In this document: positions 26,376 to 36,596 of the stretch, piece by piece
Layout of the letters: each line of letters opens with the position of its first letter
Position numbering within the stretch: the stretch's first letter is position 1
Assembly: GCA_051657165.1 (NCBI GenBank)
Contig: JBOFKD010000243.1
Coordinates: 1-64,000, forward strand
DNA: 64,000 nt
Direction of reading: 5' to 3'
DNA from: UBA7332 sp051657165
GTDB taxonomy: Bacteria > Bacteroidota > Bacteroidia > Bacteroidales > UBA7332
Notes under the pieces: generated by a model
Databases searched by the model: none
Told to the model about the DNA's origin: nothing
What the model saw: only the letters and a program-made list of their open reading frames with translations
Program-made: the position numbers and the translations under genes

Positions 26376-28149
26376 CGGGTTTATCCATCGTTTCCATTGC
26401 CGACAGATAAAAACTCAGACTTGCAGTCCCGTCCATTGTAGGCTCATTGGTCGAATAATCACCTAAATCATCGTGATAAACGGCAATTCCATTCTGAAAA
26501 TCTTTGTACATATCCGGACGATAAAGCACCAGTCCGCGCAAATTATTAAAAATACGCTGATAAACAGGCCCGTCCACCAGTCCGCCATGCGTTGTCTTTC
26601 CGTCTGTTTTGGTGTATCCGGAGTGCGGCAGTTCAGGATAATCACCACCTTCCGGAAGTCCGCAAATCAGCGAAGTCCCCCAAGGATTACACCCAAAAAG
26701 CCAATCGCGCAAAGCTGCTTCCATATCCAGATATGTAGTATCTCCTGTTGCCTGATGGTACAAGCGCGCCTGTGTGATTGCCCCTGCTGTAAAGTTAGCC
26801 GAACACCATAAATAAGGAACACCATTAAAGAAAGGATCCGTCTCGCCTCTCTGACGAATATGCTCCAGTCCCTCACGCATATATTCTGTATATTTCTTAC
26901 GGATATTCTCATCCGGCGAAGTAGCCAGATAATAGTGCCCCAGATTCACAAACGGATACCATTGGTAGTGACGCGCCTTACCGGTCTCCATCCAGGGAGT
27001 AATCGGCTCCAGCTCACCCCAGTAGTCTGCTTTCTTAAGCCATTTATCCTCATTCTTCAGATGTGAAAAGGTTGCAGCTGCCAATTCGATATCATCTACG
27101 TAATTATCCTCTTCATAGAAGTACGGTGAAGAAAGACATGCAGTCTGATTCACACCCGGAACAGCTTCTGCAAATCCATAAGCCTGCTCCGCCTTACGTG
27201 CTATACGTGCAGAGAACTCAGGATCATATTTTTTTAGCAACTCTGCACCCAGTGCAAAAGAGGATGCAAATTTAGCAGCTGTTGAGGCTACGCCTGTCGA
27301 CCGGTTTTTATGTTTCCCTAATCCCTGAGGTTTACCGGTAACAAAATAAACGGGACGCTCTTTGCCTCTGCCCCAGCCATAATTCACCGTATCTTTCTTT
27401 GGTGTATCGAATACGCGATGATCCCGGTCATCGGCAATCTGATTGTACATCTCCGCAGAATCGGGATTCATACGATCAAGCCAGTCAAGCCCCCACTTAG
27501 CTTCATCCAGGATATCAGGAACGCCATTGCTGCCTTTTTTTCCCATAGCATCATACTTATCGCCATAAGCCGAAGGATTAGCCGCATAGGCAAACAACAT
27601 CTGATAAGTTGCATTAGCCGAAGTGGTCACATATTGCAGATAATCGGCTGCATCATGCCATCCTCCGCGCACATCAATGTGTTGTCCGGTTTTGGACGGA
27701 TGATCCACAATGATCCCGTCATGCTGATGGCAAAGCGTATCCATGTAAGGATTATATCCGCAGCGTTGCTGACGCATATAATGCAGAATATAATCTGCTG
27801 AACCTCTATAGGCATCCGTATCAATACGGAATAGCGGAGACTGAACTCCGTTCATTTCAACATAATAACCGCCCTGATCTTTTAGGGGTGAGAAATTAAG
27901 CCGGTAAGCTTGCTTCATTCCCCATAATGAAGCATCTTTTTCTTCGGCTTTTCCACGAAAGACAATCTTTCCGCTTTTTGCCTCACGTACCGTAAATTCA
28001 GAGGAACTCCCCGGTTCATCGGAAATAAAAACAGCACTCTTCTGAGTAGACGGAACATATCCCATCTGGTTTATACGGATCCATGAACCGGCAAAAAGAG
28101 ATGACGGCAATACCGTCGTTACTAATAAGCTGATAAATACTTTTTTCAT
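26362..28149 (-). CDS. Glycoside hydrolase family 9 enzyme
   Basis: 595 residues with a signal peptide (residues 1-20, SSLFAG). An Ig-like CelD_N domain spans about 22-110 (WIRINQMGYVPSTQKSAVF), followed by the (alpha/alpha)6 GH9 catalytic domain. Key residues are present: the Asp pair in RGGWHDAADY (D166, D169) and the general acid Glu in GDYSTNEPTMDGTAS (E569). GH9 includes endoglucanases and also exo-glucosaminidases; next to a deacetylase and muramidase/hexosaminidase genes, activity on a deacetylated amino-sugar chain is plausible. The stop codon follows an A10 slippery run and the downstream frame encodes a deacetylase. The gene lies 72 bases after the metallophosphoesterase gene. Confidence 0.9.
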   Translation of the reverse strand: MKKVFISLLVTTVLPSSLFAGSWIRINQMGYVPSTQKSAVFISDEPGSSSEFTVREAKSGKIVFRGKAEEKDASLWGMKQAYRLNFSPLKDQGGYYVEMNGVQSPLFRIDTDAYRGSADYILHYMRQQRCGYNPYMDTLCHQHDGIIVDHPSKTGQHIDVRGGWHDAADYLQYVTTSANATYQMLFAYAANPSAYGDKYDAMGKKGSNGVPDILDEAKWGLDWLDRMNPDSAEMYNQIADDRDHRVFDTPKKDTVNYGWGRGKERPVYFVTGKPQGLGKHKNRSTGVASTAAKFASSFALGAELLKKYDPEFSARIARKAEQAYGFAEAVPGVNQTACLSSPYFYEEDNYVDDIELAAATFSHLKNEDKWLKKADYWGELEPITPWMETGKARHYQWYPFVNLGHYYLATSPDENIRKKYTEYMREGLEHIRQRGETDPFFNGVPYLWCSANFTAGAITQARLYHQATGDTTYLDMEAALRDWLFGCNPWGTSLICGLPEGGDYPELPHSGYTKTDGKTTHGGLVDGPVYQRIFNNLRGLVLYRPDMYKDFQNGIAVYHDDLGDYSTNEPTMDGTASLSFYLSAMETMDKPEKKK

Positions 28150-28221
28150 GTTATTTAATAAGGGTTTTTACAAAGAGGTTATCCCGACCTTCGGAAAATT
28201 AGCCGGGACTACCTCAATAAA

Positions 28222-30060
28222 CTATTTTTGATTCAATTTAAATACAGAACCTTCAATCAGCGAACACCATACATCGCCTTTTTCATCCACTGTAAAAGCA
28301 TTTACGGATGAATGTCCGGCCTTCTCTTTCCACAATACTTTACGGCTCTGCGGATCAAACGCTACAACTACACCTTCACGTGAGCCCAGATAAACGATTC
28401 CTTTATTCTCTACATTCGGGCAAGGATTGTGCTCATATCCAATTCCCAGATCTTCACACCATAGATCATTATAGGTATTTCCTTCTGTCGAAACAGCCAG
28501 AATCTCACCATCCATCAGTTTGGCGTAAACATGTTTTCCATCTTCTGAAAGACCTAAAGATTCGCGCACTTTGTATTTGTTCGTACGCCATAGCTCTTTT
28601 CCACTGTTCAGATCAATAGCAGTCATATAACGGTCCGGAGCAACAATGATTACTTTATCATCGACTACAGCCGGCACAACATTGCCCGGAGAAAGCATAT
28701 TTGCCGTACGCCCGTTTGTCCATTGCCAGATTACCTCGCCTGTATTCTTATTCAGACAATTCAGATGAGTATCCCATGCTCCAAATATAACTTTATCGTC
28801 TTTTATGACCGGACGCCCCTGAGAGTAGGATTTAATCACAGGCTTTGTCCATATTTTTTTACCGCTACGTACATCCACTTTCATGAATTCTTTGGATGCA
28901 GCAATGTACAAATAATCTTTCTCAAAAGAACCTTCGCCAATCACTACCCGATCTGCCGGAAGAGACCAAAGCTCTTTCCCGTTTTTTGCATCCAGAGCCA
29001 GAAGACGTCCGTCTGTAGTACCAACGATTACCCTTCCTTTGTGATAAAGAGGTTTGGCATATACGGCCAGTTTAAGATCCGTAGTCCAGCGTGTCTTATT
29101 ACTCTTTGTATCAATAGCTTTAACTTCGCCCAGCGAATTGGCCAGATATACAATACCTTTGTGCACTGAAACACCGTTATAAACAGATGCATTATCCTGC
29201 AAAGCCTGTTTCATATGCTTAAAATCACCTACCGGAGTCTGTTCCGGACTAACTTTAATACCAGCCAGACATGAGCGGTCTGTCATCGAAATAGCTATTT
29301 TACGCACCGGAGCTTTCCCTACAACTTTCTCAGCATAGAAAAGAGAATCGCCTGCTATTTCAACCTGGTTATATCCGGGTGATTCAGAGTTTTTCATAGT
29401 AAGAGCCCGTCCCATAAATCCGGGTATCCCATCGAAATTCATCAGTTTAAGCGTATGTCCGTGGCCACAAAAAGACGCAGCTATGGATGATTCTTTCAAT
29501 GCAGATGTAACCTGAGACCAGTTGCTGACACTTTCATCCAGCGGATAATGTGCAAAGCTGATTACTTTCATTCCCGGCTTCACCTCATCTTTTAATGTTT
29601 TCTTCAGCCATTGAATATCTTCATATTTCATGAACCCATCTCCCATCTTCATGTAAGGGCCACAGGTAAATCCGATGAACATAATTCCGTCTTTTTCAAA
29701 AGCAAAACGATCCTGTTTCCATAATTGCATAAAAGTAGCACAACCACTCTCAGACCAGTTTGTCTCGTGATTTCCCGATACGATATAATAAGGAACATTC
29801 AGTTTTTCAAGAAGATTATAAACCGTTGTCAGTTCACGATCACTCCCCTCATTATTAATATCACCGGTAACAACCACAAAATCATAATCACCGGAATTAA
29901 TATCATCCACAGCAGATGCCAAATATTTTTCATTATCATTTCCGGGCACCACGTGGAGATCTGTCAGGTGTGCAAACTTCAGGTTCTGAGCTGCCAGCGG
30001 ATTTAATATCAGCAACATCATCATGGCTAATTGCCATATCTTATTACGTTTCATTTTCAA
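28222..30060 (-). CDS. Secreted metallophosphoesterase fused to PQQ/BamB-like beta-propeller
   Basis: 612 residues with a signal peptide (ending LNPLAAQ). Residues about 27-260 are a calcineurin-like phosphoesterase with all metal motifs: LTDLHV, VVTGDINNEG, SGNHETN, FAHYPLD and GHGHTLKL. Residues about 285-612 contain repeated PQQ-type blades, e.g. NKTRWTTDLKLAVYAKPL, GKELWSLPADR, GEVIWQWTNGR and RKVLWKEKAGH. Located in the periplasm or at the surface, it may remove phosphate or hydrolyse a phosphodiester on glycan fragments. Its start is 6 bases after the GHL10 stop, so it is tightly coupled to that gene. The true substrate is unknown. Confidence 0.87.
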   Translation of the reverse strand: MKMKRNKIWQLAMMMLLILNPLAAQNLKFAHLTDLHVVPGNDNEKYLASAVDDINSGDYDFVVVTGDINNEGSDRELTTVYNLLEKLNVPYYIVSGNHETNWSESGCATFMQLWKQDRFAFEKDGIMFIGFTCGPYMKMGDGFMKYEDIQWLKKTLKDEVKPGMKVISFAHYPLDESVSNWSQVTSALKESSIAASFCGHGHTLKLMNFDGIPGFMGRALTMKNSESPGYNQVEIAGDSLFYAEKVVGKAPVRKIAISMTDRSCLAGIKVSPEQTPVGDFKHMKQALQDNASVYNGVSVHKGIVYLANSLGEVKAIDTKSNKTRWTTDLKLAVYAKPLYHKGRVIVGTTDGRLLALDAKNGKELWSLPADRVVIGEGSFEKDYLYIAASKEFMKVDVRSGKKIWTKPVIKSYSQGRPVIKDDKVIFGAWDTHLNCLNKNTGEVIWQWTNGRTANMLSPGNVVPAVVDDKVIIVAPDRYMTAIDLNSGKELWRTNKYKVRESLGLSEDGKHVYAKLMDGEILAVSTEGNTYNDLWCEDLGIGYEHNPCPNVENKGIVYLGSREGVVVAFDPQSRKVLWKEKAGHSSVNAFTVDEKGDVWCSLIEGSVFKLNQK

Positions 30061-30066
30061 TCTGTA

Positions 30067-31548
30067 TTAATTTTCAAGATAAACCAAAGAAGATTCCGTG
30101 TGAGAAGGACTCAGTGCACTTACCGCATAACGGTATTTGCTATTATAAGGAACATTTGCTTCTGTCAGTCCCGTTACTTTCACAATATACTGAGGATCAT
30201 TCTCGTCAATGGGTTTGTTTTTAGGGAATGCATAAACGACAAAACGTTTTGCATCTTTACCTCTTTCCCAGCTGAGTTTCATTTGTCTGCCCGATGCATC
30301 CATGGCAGACATTAACGTACCGGGAGCTTCAGCCTCAATGCGCATTACCCGTGGGTTTTCAGGCGATAGTGTCAAATATTTATATTCGTTTCTGACGAGT
30401 CTTTTCTTCAGGTTCACTTTGGGTGAGAACAGAGATTTGGCACTAAAATAAATTTCACCTTTCAGATTCGGATCTTTCGAATTACGCTGAATCTGGCGTA
30501 CCAGTTCTTTAGGGGTATGCCATGCCTTTTGTTTAGCCTCTTTACTTACACGGTAAGGAGCCAGTCCGGCATACACGCTCGCTCCGTAATTGTACTTCGA
30601 CCACCAGTCTGCCAGAATTGCATAATCGGCAATCTCATATCCGATATTGAAGTACAACTGAGGTAATACATAGTCAATCCATTTCTCCTGCTGCCATTTC
30701 AGAATATCAGCGTAGAGTCCGTCATAGTTTGTGGTTCCGCCTTTTGTTTTAGAACCGCGCGGATCTTCTTTATCATTACGCCAGATAGCAAACGGAGAGA
30801 TTCCGAATTCCACCCATGGTTTTATCGATTTTATTGTCTGATTGATCTCGCAGATTATTTTATTCACATTATCCCGGCGCCACTCTTCTTTATCCGTAAA
30901 TCCGCGCGGATGAGCCTGAAACGTCGCTTCATCCGGGAACTCCTGCCCGGCAATCTTATACGGATAGAAATAATCATCCATATGAATCGCATCAATATCA
31001 TAGTTTGTCACGATATCAGCCACAACATTATTTGCAAACTGACGCACCTCATCCAGTCCCGGATTGAAATATTCAGCTTTACCGTACGTAACAAACCATT
31101 CAGGATGTTTAAAGCGGATATGATCCTTATCATATCCGGTCATACGGGTCGTGTCATTATTCACCCTGTACGGATTTAACCAAACATGAATGTACATTCC
31201 CCTTTTATGGCATTCGTCAATCGCAAACTGAAGCGGATCATAACCGGGATCTTCACCCTGCTTACCCGTAAGCCAGTGACTCCACGGCTCATATTTTGAT
31301 TTGTAAAATGCATCAGCAGTCGGACGAATCTGAAACACGATTGTGTTCATGTTATAAGAAGCCACCTCATCCAGCATCTTTACCATTTCCTCTTTTTGCA
31401 TACCGGCACTTAAACCTCTTTTAGAAGGCCAGTCAATATTGGCAACCGTAGCAATCCACACTCCCCTTAACTGTCTCTTTGGATGCGAAGCAAAAACGTT
31501 TAACGCAAGCAATAGAGTTACAGCCAATAATAATCTTTTTTTGATCAT
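30067..31548 (-). CDS. GHL10/DUF187 glycosyl hydrolase-like protein (DigH-type)
   Basis: I chose the ATG at 31546-31548, which opens a signal peptide (MIKKRLLLAVTLLLALNVFA); the protein then has 493 residues. The core RGVWIATVANIDWPS, NTIVFQIRPTADAFYKS, YIHVWLNPYRVN, IDAIHMDDYFYPY and VEFGISPFAIWRN is typical of the DUF187/GHL10 family. E. coli DigH of this family cleaves peptidoglycan glycan strands stripped of stem peptides. Residues about 400-493 form a fibronectin-III-like tail. It sits between a serine hydrolase (13 bases upstream) and the phosphoesterase (6 bases downstream). Activity on denuded murein is inferred from the family and neighbours. Confidence 0.87.
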   Translation of the reverse strand: MIKKRLLLAVTLLLALNVFASHPKRQLRGVWIATVANIDWPSKRGLSAGMQKEEMVKMLDEVASYNMNTIVFQIRPTADAFYKSKYEPWSHWLTGKQGEDPGYDPLQFAIDECHKRGMYIHVWLNPYRVNNDTTRMTGYDKDHIRFKHPEWFVTYGKAEYFNPGLDEVRQFANNVVADIVTNYDIDAIHMDDYFYPYKIAGQEFPDEATFQAHPRGFTDKEEWRRDNVNKIICEINQTIKSIKPWVEFGISPFAIWRNDKEDPRGSKTKGGTTNYDGLYADILKWQQEKWIDYVLPQLYFNIGYEIADYAILADWWSKYNYGASVYAGLAPYRVSKEAKQKAWHTPKELVRQIQRNSKDPNLKGEIYFSAKSLFSPKVNLKKRLVRNEYKYLTLSPENPRVMRIEAEAPGTLMSAMDASGRQMKLSWERGKDAKRFVVYAFPKNKPIDENDPQYIVKVTGLTEANVPYNSKYRYAVSALSPSHTESSLVYLEN

Positions 31549-31561
31549 AATCGTATCGTTC

Positions 31562-32767
31562 TTATTCTGTATATTCTTTTCCGTGAAGACGGGACCATAT
31601 TTTATCCCGCAAATTATCATTATACATTTTCATATTCTTCCGGGTCGGATAAACTCGGTTTGTCAGCAGTATCAGGTAAAGATCTTTGTCTGCATCAATC
31701 CAGAAGTAAGTACCTGTAAAACCTGTATGGCCAAAGGAATTCAGCGAATACACTCCTGATTCAGGATTACGCTTATCAAATCCTATTCCTCTGAAAATAC
31801 CTTTTTCCAGATAAGGAGAGGACGTGAAAAGAGCAATTGTTTCTTCATTAATAATTCGTTTTCCTCTGAATACACCCTTATTGAGAATCATCTCACAAAA
31901 ATGACTTACATCCCGGGCATTAGAAAACAGTCCGGCATGCCCGGCTACATTCCCCAATACAGCCGCAAACTCATCATGCGTATAACCACGAATGGGCTGC
32001 ATCCGGAAAACACTGTCAATTTCAGTCGGAATGATATGTTTCATCTTTACACGCCGCAATGGCACATAACCGGTAGCAGGCATATCCAGTAATTTATACA
32101 TTTCACCGGCAAGTACATCCAGTGTCTTTCCGCTAACCTGTTCAAGCATTCGCTGGGCCAGGTAGAGATTTAAATCGCTGTACTGATACTTTCCTATTTT
32201 ATCTTTTTGCTGAGCCTGTGCGATCTGCCGGTCTATAACTGAATAGAAAGCCGGATTAATCCACATCGTATCTGAGACCTGATTATATCCTTGCAGGGGG
32301 TTTGCAGAGATGTAATCCGTGTTCATACAATCCTTATAGAACGGAATGAACGGACGTAACCCTGTCACATGAGTCATCAGGTCCAGAAAAGTGATTCCTG
32401 CCAGCGGAGAATCTGCATACTGAGGCAATAAATCTCCGACCTTGCTTTCCGGTGAAATCAGACCCTGATCGTAAAGTTTCATCGCCACCAGAGTAGTGCC
32501 AATCACTTTCGAACAGGAAGCCATATCATAAACATCCTTAGAAGAAACCTTCACCCCGTTTTCATAATCCTGATAGCCGAAGTTACGGGAATAAATAACT
32601 TTATCGCCTGTACCTGCCAGCACCTGTGCTCCCGGGAAGAAAGACTCTGATAAGGAGTGTTTCATGATGGAGTCAATATAATGCTTAATATCTTTATCCG
32701 GTTTTACGGCACCGGCTTCACTGCACAAGAGTAAAGCCAGCATAAAAGGTAATATCCGTTTTTTCAT
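31562..32767 (-). CDS. Serine hydrolase of the beta-lactamase fold (class C / AmiE-like)
   Basis: 401 residues with a signal peptide (MLALLLCSEAGA). The SxxK motif SCSK is at residues 84-87, the second motif YSD lies in KYQYSDLNLYLAQ, and a GHTGFTGTYFW segment near residue 360 stands for the third motif. This is the AmpC/esterase-type fold. In Bacillus subtilis a protein of this fold (AmiE/YbbE) is encoded with NamZ and NagZ and releases stem peptides from MurNAc; here the gene likewise accompanies a NamZ-type gene. Other activities (esterase, D-peptidase) remain possible. It lies 20 bases after the GH20 gene. Confidence 0.87.
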   Translation of the reverse strand: MKKRILPFMLALLLCSEAGAVKPDKDIKHYIDSIMKHSLSESFFPGAQVLAGTGDKVIYSRNFGYQDYENGVKVSSKDVYDMASCSKVIGTTLVAMKLYDQGLISPESKVGDLLPQYADSPLAGITFLDLMTHVTGLRPFIPFYKDCMNTDYISANPLQGYNQVSDTMWINPAFYSVIDRQIAQAQQKDKIGKYQYSDLNLYLAQRMLEQVSGKTLDVLAGEMYKLLDMPATGYVPLRRVKMKHIIPTEIDSVFRMQPIRGYTHDEFAAVLGNVAGHAGLFSNARDVSHFCEMILNKGVFRGKRIINEETIALFTSSPYLEKGIFRGIGFDKRNPESGVYSLNSFGHTGFTGTYFWIDADKDLYLILLTNRVYPTRKNMKMYNDNLRDKIWSRLHGKEYTE

Positions 32768-32787
32768 AGTTTACAGTCAGTTAATCA

Positions 32788-34986
32788 TTAAGGAATCAGG
32801 CGAAGATCTTTCACCGCAAGTAGCGGCTCCTCATTTTCAGCTGCTATATTAATCCGGATAGCACGAAAAGGTTTACTACGGTCCATTTTCAAAGTCAGCT
32901 GTCCGTCTTCCAGCTCTCCTGCTTTCTCAAAATTCGTACCATCATAAGAGATCTCTACATTTCCTTCTGTCAGCACATATCGGGATATATTCTGCAAGCC
33001 CGTTTCAATCTCAATCCTTGAACATGATACAGGTTCAGTATAATCAAAGCGAATCCAGTCGCCGGCTTTACATGCACGCATACTGCGGTAATACGTTTTC
33101 GGATTATTATCTTTCAGCTGTGCCAGTTCAAAATGTTTCCGTTCATCCAGCGAAGAGGTTACTTTAACCTCCGGATTCAGATTCGGAGTACGCTCAATGC
33201 CTTCCGCTTCAACAACCGGACTGCGACTGCCTTTATAGAAAGAGCGAAAACGATACTCATTCATTTTATCATAAGCCAGAGGAGCTGTATATACAGAAGA
33301 TTGCTCCGTTGGTTCTGACCCGTCAGTTGTATAATATACCGGTATACCTGCGTAAGGCGGAGTTGCTATAATCTGATTATCTGCAAGAACCGCAACCGGA
33401 GGATTCAGACGGAACTGCACACCTATATTTGTCAGACGATCCAGATGTTTGGCATACAATCGTTTGTAGAAATCCTCGTAATTTTTATTCTCGGGATTTG
33501 TCCAGCCTACTTCAGCAAGTGCACACAAGCGCGGGTAGGTCTGATACTCTACAAAACGGAAAGGCTTGTCCAGACTTTCGCTCCACAAAGCTCCCTGCAC
33601 ACCCTGAATAAGTGTCATATTTTCAGGAGATACATCTGCTGTTTGCGATGGATCAAACGAATAGGTTTTATCCAATGTCACGATACCGGCCCAATTATGT
33701 CCCCTCTCAGAAGGAGACTGCTGCATATCCAGGTAACAATATTCGCCCGGCATCATAATGGTTTTCAACTGTTTATTCAATGCTTTCGCCCCATGTTTAG
33801 ATGTTTGCCATGCAAAAACAAGCGTTTCAGGACCAACCTCTCCTTCATTAATAATTTCATTCCAGCCCGCCATTTTCTTGCCATGTTTCTGCACAATAGC
33901 TTCCATACGCTTCATGAAATAGTTTTCCAGTTTCAGATCCGTATCGTAATTCTGCTCTTGCTTAAGTTTCTGGCAACGCTCGCATTGTTTCCAGGGTGAT
34001 GGATTCACCTCATCTCCACCTACATGGATATACTGATTAGGGAATAATACTGCAATTTCAGCGATGATACCATCCAGTATCTCATAGTTTTCCTCTCGTC
34101 CCACACACCACAGATTCCGGTTTTCACCGTTTACGCTCATAGACGTATCGACAACCGTGCACATAATCTCCGGATAGGTAGAAGTTACAGCCTTACTATG
34201 TCCGGGTAAATCTATTTCCGGAATCACTTCGATATGGAGTTTTCGCGCATGAGCCAGAATTTCTTTTACATCCTCCTGTGTATAAAAGCCTCCATAGCGT
34301 TTTTTACCGGAGCCGTATGCCGGAGGAAGCACTTCTCCCGGACCTCTCCATGCTCCTTTTGACGTTAATTCAGGATACTTCTTAATCTCAAGCCTCCAGC
34401 CATTATCGTCACTCAGATGCCAGTGAAAAGTATTGAGTTTATGGACAGCCATCCAGTCCAGGTATTTCATCACGAACTCTTTATCAAAGAATTGACGGGA
34501 AACATCCAGCATCATCCCCCTCCATGCATATTTGGGAGCATCCTGAACAGATATATGTGGAAAAATAAATTGGGCGTCATTTAACGAACCTGTATAGATA
34601 TCTGCCGGAGCCAGCTGAAGAAGAGACTGAATGCCATAGAATATACCTGTAGGCGTAGCCGCCTGAATGGTAATGCCTTTCGCATTAATTTCAAGATTAT
34701 ATCCCTCCTCACCTGTCTGATATGATGGATCGCAAAGCAGAGCCACATAGTTTTTTTTCGGTTGCTTTTTAGTTGGCTTCAGCATTCCATTAAATGCTTT
34801 TTCCAGTAATGCCGCATCTGCTGCACAACCTTTCACAAAAAGCTTCGTATGATTATTTACGCTAAAGTATCCCTGACTTACCGTCATTTGATTCGGTTGC
34901 GGGATAATGGAGGGTTCAAAGGCATATAAAGATGTTGCAAGACACAACACCGTAAAGATTGATTTAATTCGCATGGGTATTTTCAT
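32788..34986 (-). CDS. GH20 beta-N-acetylhexosaminidase with C-terminal binding modules
   Basis: 732 residues with a signal peptide. After the GH20b domain (about 25-145) the TIM barrel runs to about residue 510 with GMMLDVSRQFF, NTFHWHLSDDNGWRLEIKKYP, PEIDLPGHS and the catalytic pair D325-E326 in HVGGDEVN. It then has a chitobiase-type C-terminal domain (YYTTDGSEPTEQSSVYTAP) and an F5/8 type C (discoidin-like) domain at about 610-732. It removes terminal GlcNAc or GalNAc residues in the periplasm. In this operon it would complement exo-muramidase action on murein glycan. It follows the symporter gene by 79 bases. Confidence 0.93.
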   Translation of the reverse strand: MKIPMRIKSIFTVLCLATSLYAFEPSIIPQPNQMTVSQGYFSVNNHTKLFVKGCAADAALLEKAFNGMLKPTKKQPKKNYVALLCDPSYQTGEEGYNLEINAKGITIQAATPTGIFYGIQSLLQLAPADIYTGSLNDAQFIFPHISVQDAPKYAWRGMMLDVSRQFFDKEFVMKYLDWMAVHKLNTFHWHLSDDNGWRLEIKKYPELTSKGAWRGPGEVLPPAYGSGKKRYGGFYTQEDVKEILAHARKLHIEVIPEIDLPGHSKAVTSTYPEIMCTVVDTSMSVNGENRNLWCVGREENYEILDGIIAEIAVLFPNQYIHVGGDEVNPSPWKQCERCQKLKQEQNYDTDLKLENYFMKRMEAIVQKHGKKMAGWNEIINEGEVGPETLVFAWQTSKHGAKALNKQLKTIMMPGEYCYLDMQQSPSERGHNWAGIVTLDKTYSFDPSQTADVSPENMTLIQGVQGALWSESLDKPFRFVEYQTYPRLCALAEVGWTNPENKNYEDFYKRLYAKHLDRLTNIGVQFRLNPPVAVLADNQIIATPPYAGIPVYYTTDGSEPTEQSSVYTAPLAYDKMNEYRFRSFYKGSRSPVVEAEGIERTPNLNPEVKVTSSLDERKHFELAQLKDNNPKTYYRSMRACKAGDWIRFDYTEPVSCSRIEIETGLQNISRYVLTEGNVEISYDGTNFEKAGELEDGQLTLKMDRSKPFRAIRINIAAENEEPLLAVKDLRLIP

Positions 34987-35065
34987 TTAGTCTGGTTAAT
35001 GGGAAGAATCAAGCCTCTCCGTAAAAGCAAAGAGGCCTGATTATAAATATAGATCGACAGTGCGT

Positions 35066-36517
35066 TTATCTCTTTTTTGTCCGTAGAATAAAAAATCCGG
35101 TAAACGTAAAGAAAGCATTGAACAACAGCAATTCGTAACTAAACTGATATCCGTTGAACCAGGCTTCCGAGTTACTGCTCAGTATATAACACAGGATAGG
35201 TGAAATAATGGCAACAATCGGAACGAAGCGGTCCTTCACCTGCCATTTCGTAAGAATACCGAAAAGGAACATTCCTAATATAGGACCGTAAGTATAACTG
35301 GCCAGAATATATACGGCATCAATTACACTCGTATTATTCAGCATCTCAAAGACAATAATAACAAGACCCATCAGTATAGACATCACAATGTGTACTCGTT
35401 TTCGAATGGAGGTAACCTCTGCATCTGTCTTCTTGCGGGTACTACCCAGCACATCCACAGTAAAAGAAGTCGTTAGTGCCGTCAAAGCAGATCCTGCACT
35501 TGAATATGCCGCTGAGATCAGTCCCAGCACAAAAAGAATCCCCACAATCTGCGGGAAATGTCCTCCTGTTGCAATCATCGGGAAAAGATTATCGCTCTTA
35601 GCCGGCAAAATAACTCCTTTATGAATGGCAAATGTATATAGCAATACTCCTAAACAAAGAAATAGAAGATTCACCGGAAGCATTGATACACCACACGAAA
35701 GGACATTCTTCTGAGCATCACGAATGTTTTTACAACTCAGATTCTTTTGCATCATATCCTGATCCAGTCCGGTCATTGCAATAGTCGTAAATGCACCTGC
35801 CAGAAACTGTTTGAAGAAATTACGCTTATCATTCAGATCATCAAAAAAGAATACGCGCGAATAATCACTGTCGGCAACCGTATTAATCACTCCTTTGAAA
35901 GAAAGACCCATATCATCCGCTATGTAATAGATACATAACACCACCGAAGCAAGCAATGCAAAAGTCTGTAATGTATCTGTCCAGATCAGTGTTTTGACTC
36001 CTCCGCGAAATGTATAAAGCCAGATCAGACCGATTGTAAACAATACATTCACGGCAAATGGGATACCCATAGAATCGAAAATAAGAAGCTGAAGCACACT
36101 CGACACCAGGAACATACGCACCGATGCTCCTAACATCTTTGACAAAAAGAAAAACCAGGCTCCGGTTTTATAGGACGAAAAGCCGAAACGATTTTCCAGA
36201 TATTCATAGATCGAAACCAGGTTCATCCGGTAATAAAGCGGAATCAGAATAAAGGCTATCGCAATGTACCCCACAATAAAACCCAGTACCATCTGGATAT
36301 ACGAGAAACTGCTTGCCTGTACCCATCCGGGTACAGAAATAAACGTTACGCCGGATATGGATGTACCGATCATGGCAAAAGCAACCACATACCAGGGAGA
36401 TTTACGGTTTCCGACAAAGAAACCCTGATTATCGGCTTTGCGTCCCGTAATATACGAAACAAGATAGAGTAAACCGAAGTAAAAAATAATTGTGCAAATG
36501 ACTAGCCAGGAGCTCAT
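35066..36517 (-). CDS. Sodium:solute symporter family (SSS) inner-membrane transporter
   Basis: 483 residues with about 13 hydrophobic segments. The SSS signature is clear: WYVVAFAMIGTSISGVTFIS, PGWVQASSFSYIQMVLGF, and GLISAAYSSAGSALTALTTS near residue 335. Such transporters use Na+ to import sugars, sialic acid or amino acids. Placed between the NamZ-type and GH20 genes, it is the likely uptake step for the released MurNAc, GlcNAc or related sugar. No cytoplasmic MurQ or kinase gene is nearby. The substrate is inferred from context only. Confidence 0.88.
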   Translation of the reverse strand: MSSWLVICTIIFYFGLLYLVSYITGRKADNQGFFVGNRKSPWYVVAFAMIGTSISGVTFISVPGWVQASSFSYIQMVLGFIVGYIAIAFILIPLYYRMNLVSIYEYLENRFGFSSYKTGAWFFFLSKMLGASVRMFLVSSVLQLLIFDSMGIPFAVNVLFTIGLIWLYTFRGGVKTLIWTDTLQTFALLASVVLCIYYIADDMGLSFKGVINTVADSDYSRVFFFDDLNDKRNFFKQFLAGAFTTIAMTGLDQDMMQKNLSCKNIRDAQKNVLSCGVSMLPVNLLFLCLGVLLYTFAIHKGVILPAKSDNLFPMIATGGHFPQIVGILFVLGLISAAYSSAGSALTALTTSFTVDVLGSTRKKTDAEVTSIRKRVHIVMSILMGLVIIVFEMLNNTSVIDAVYILASYTYGPILGMFLFGILTKWQVKDRFVPIVAIISPILCYILSSNSEAWFNGYQFSYELLLFNAFFTFTGFFILRTKKR

Positions 36518-36596
36518 AATCTTTTATTTATATAGAATATTTCGGGCAATATTATTAAACCGGAAGATTCTGTTTCTGTAAACTATTTGATTGTGT

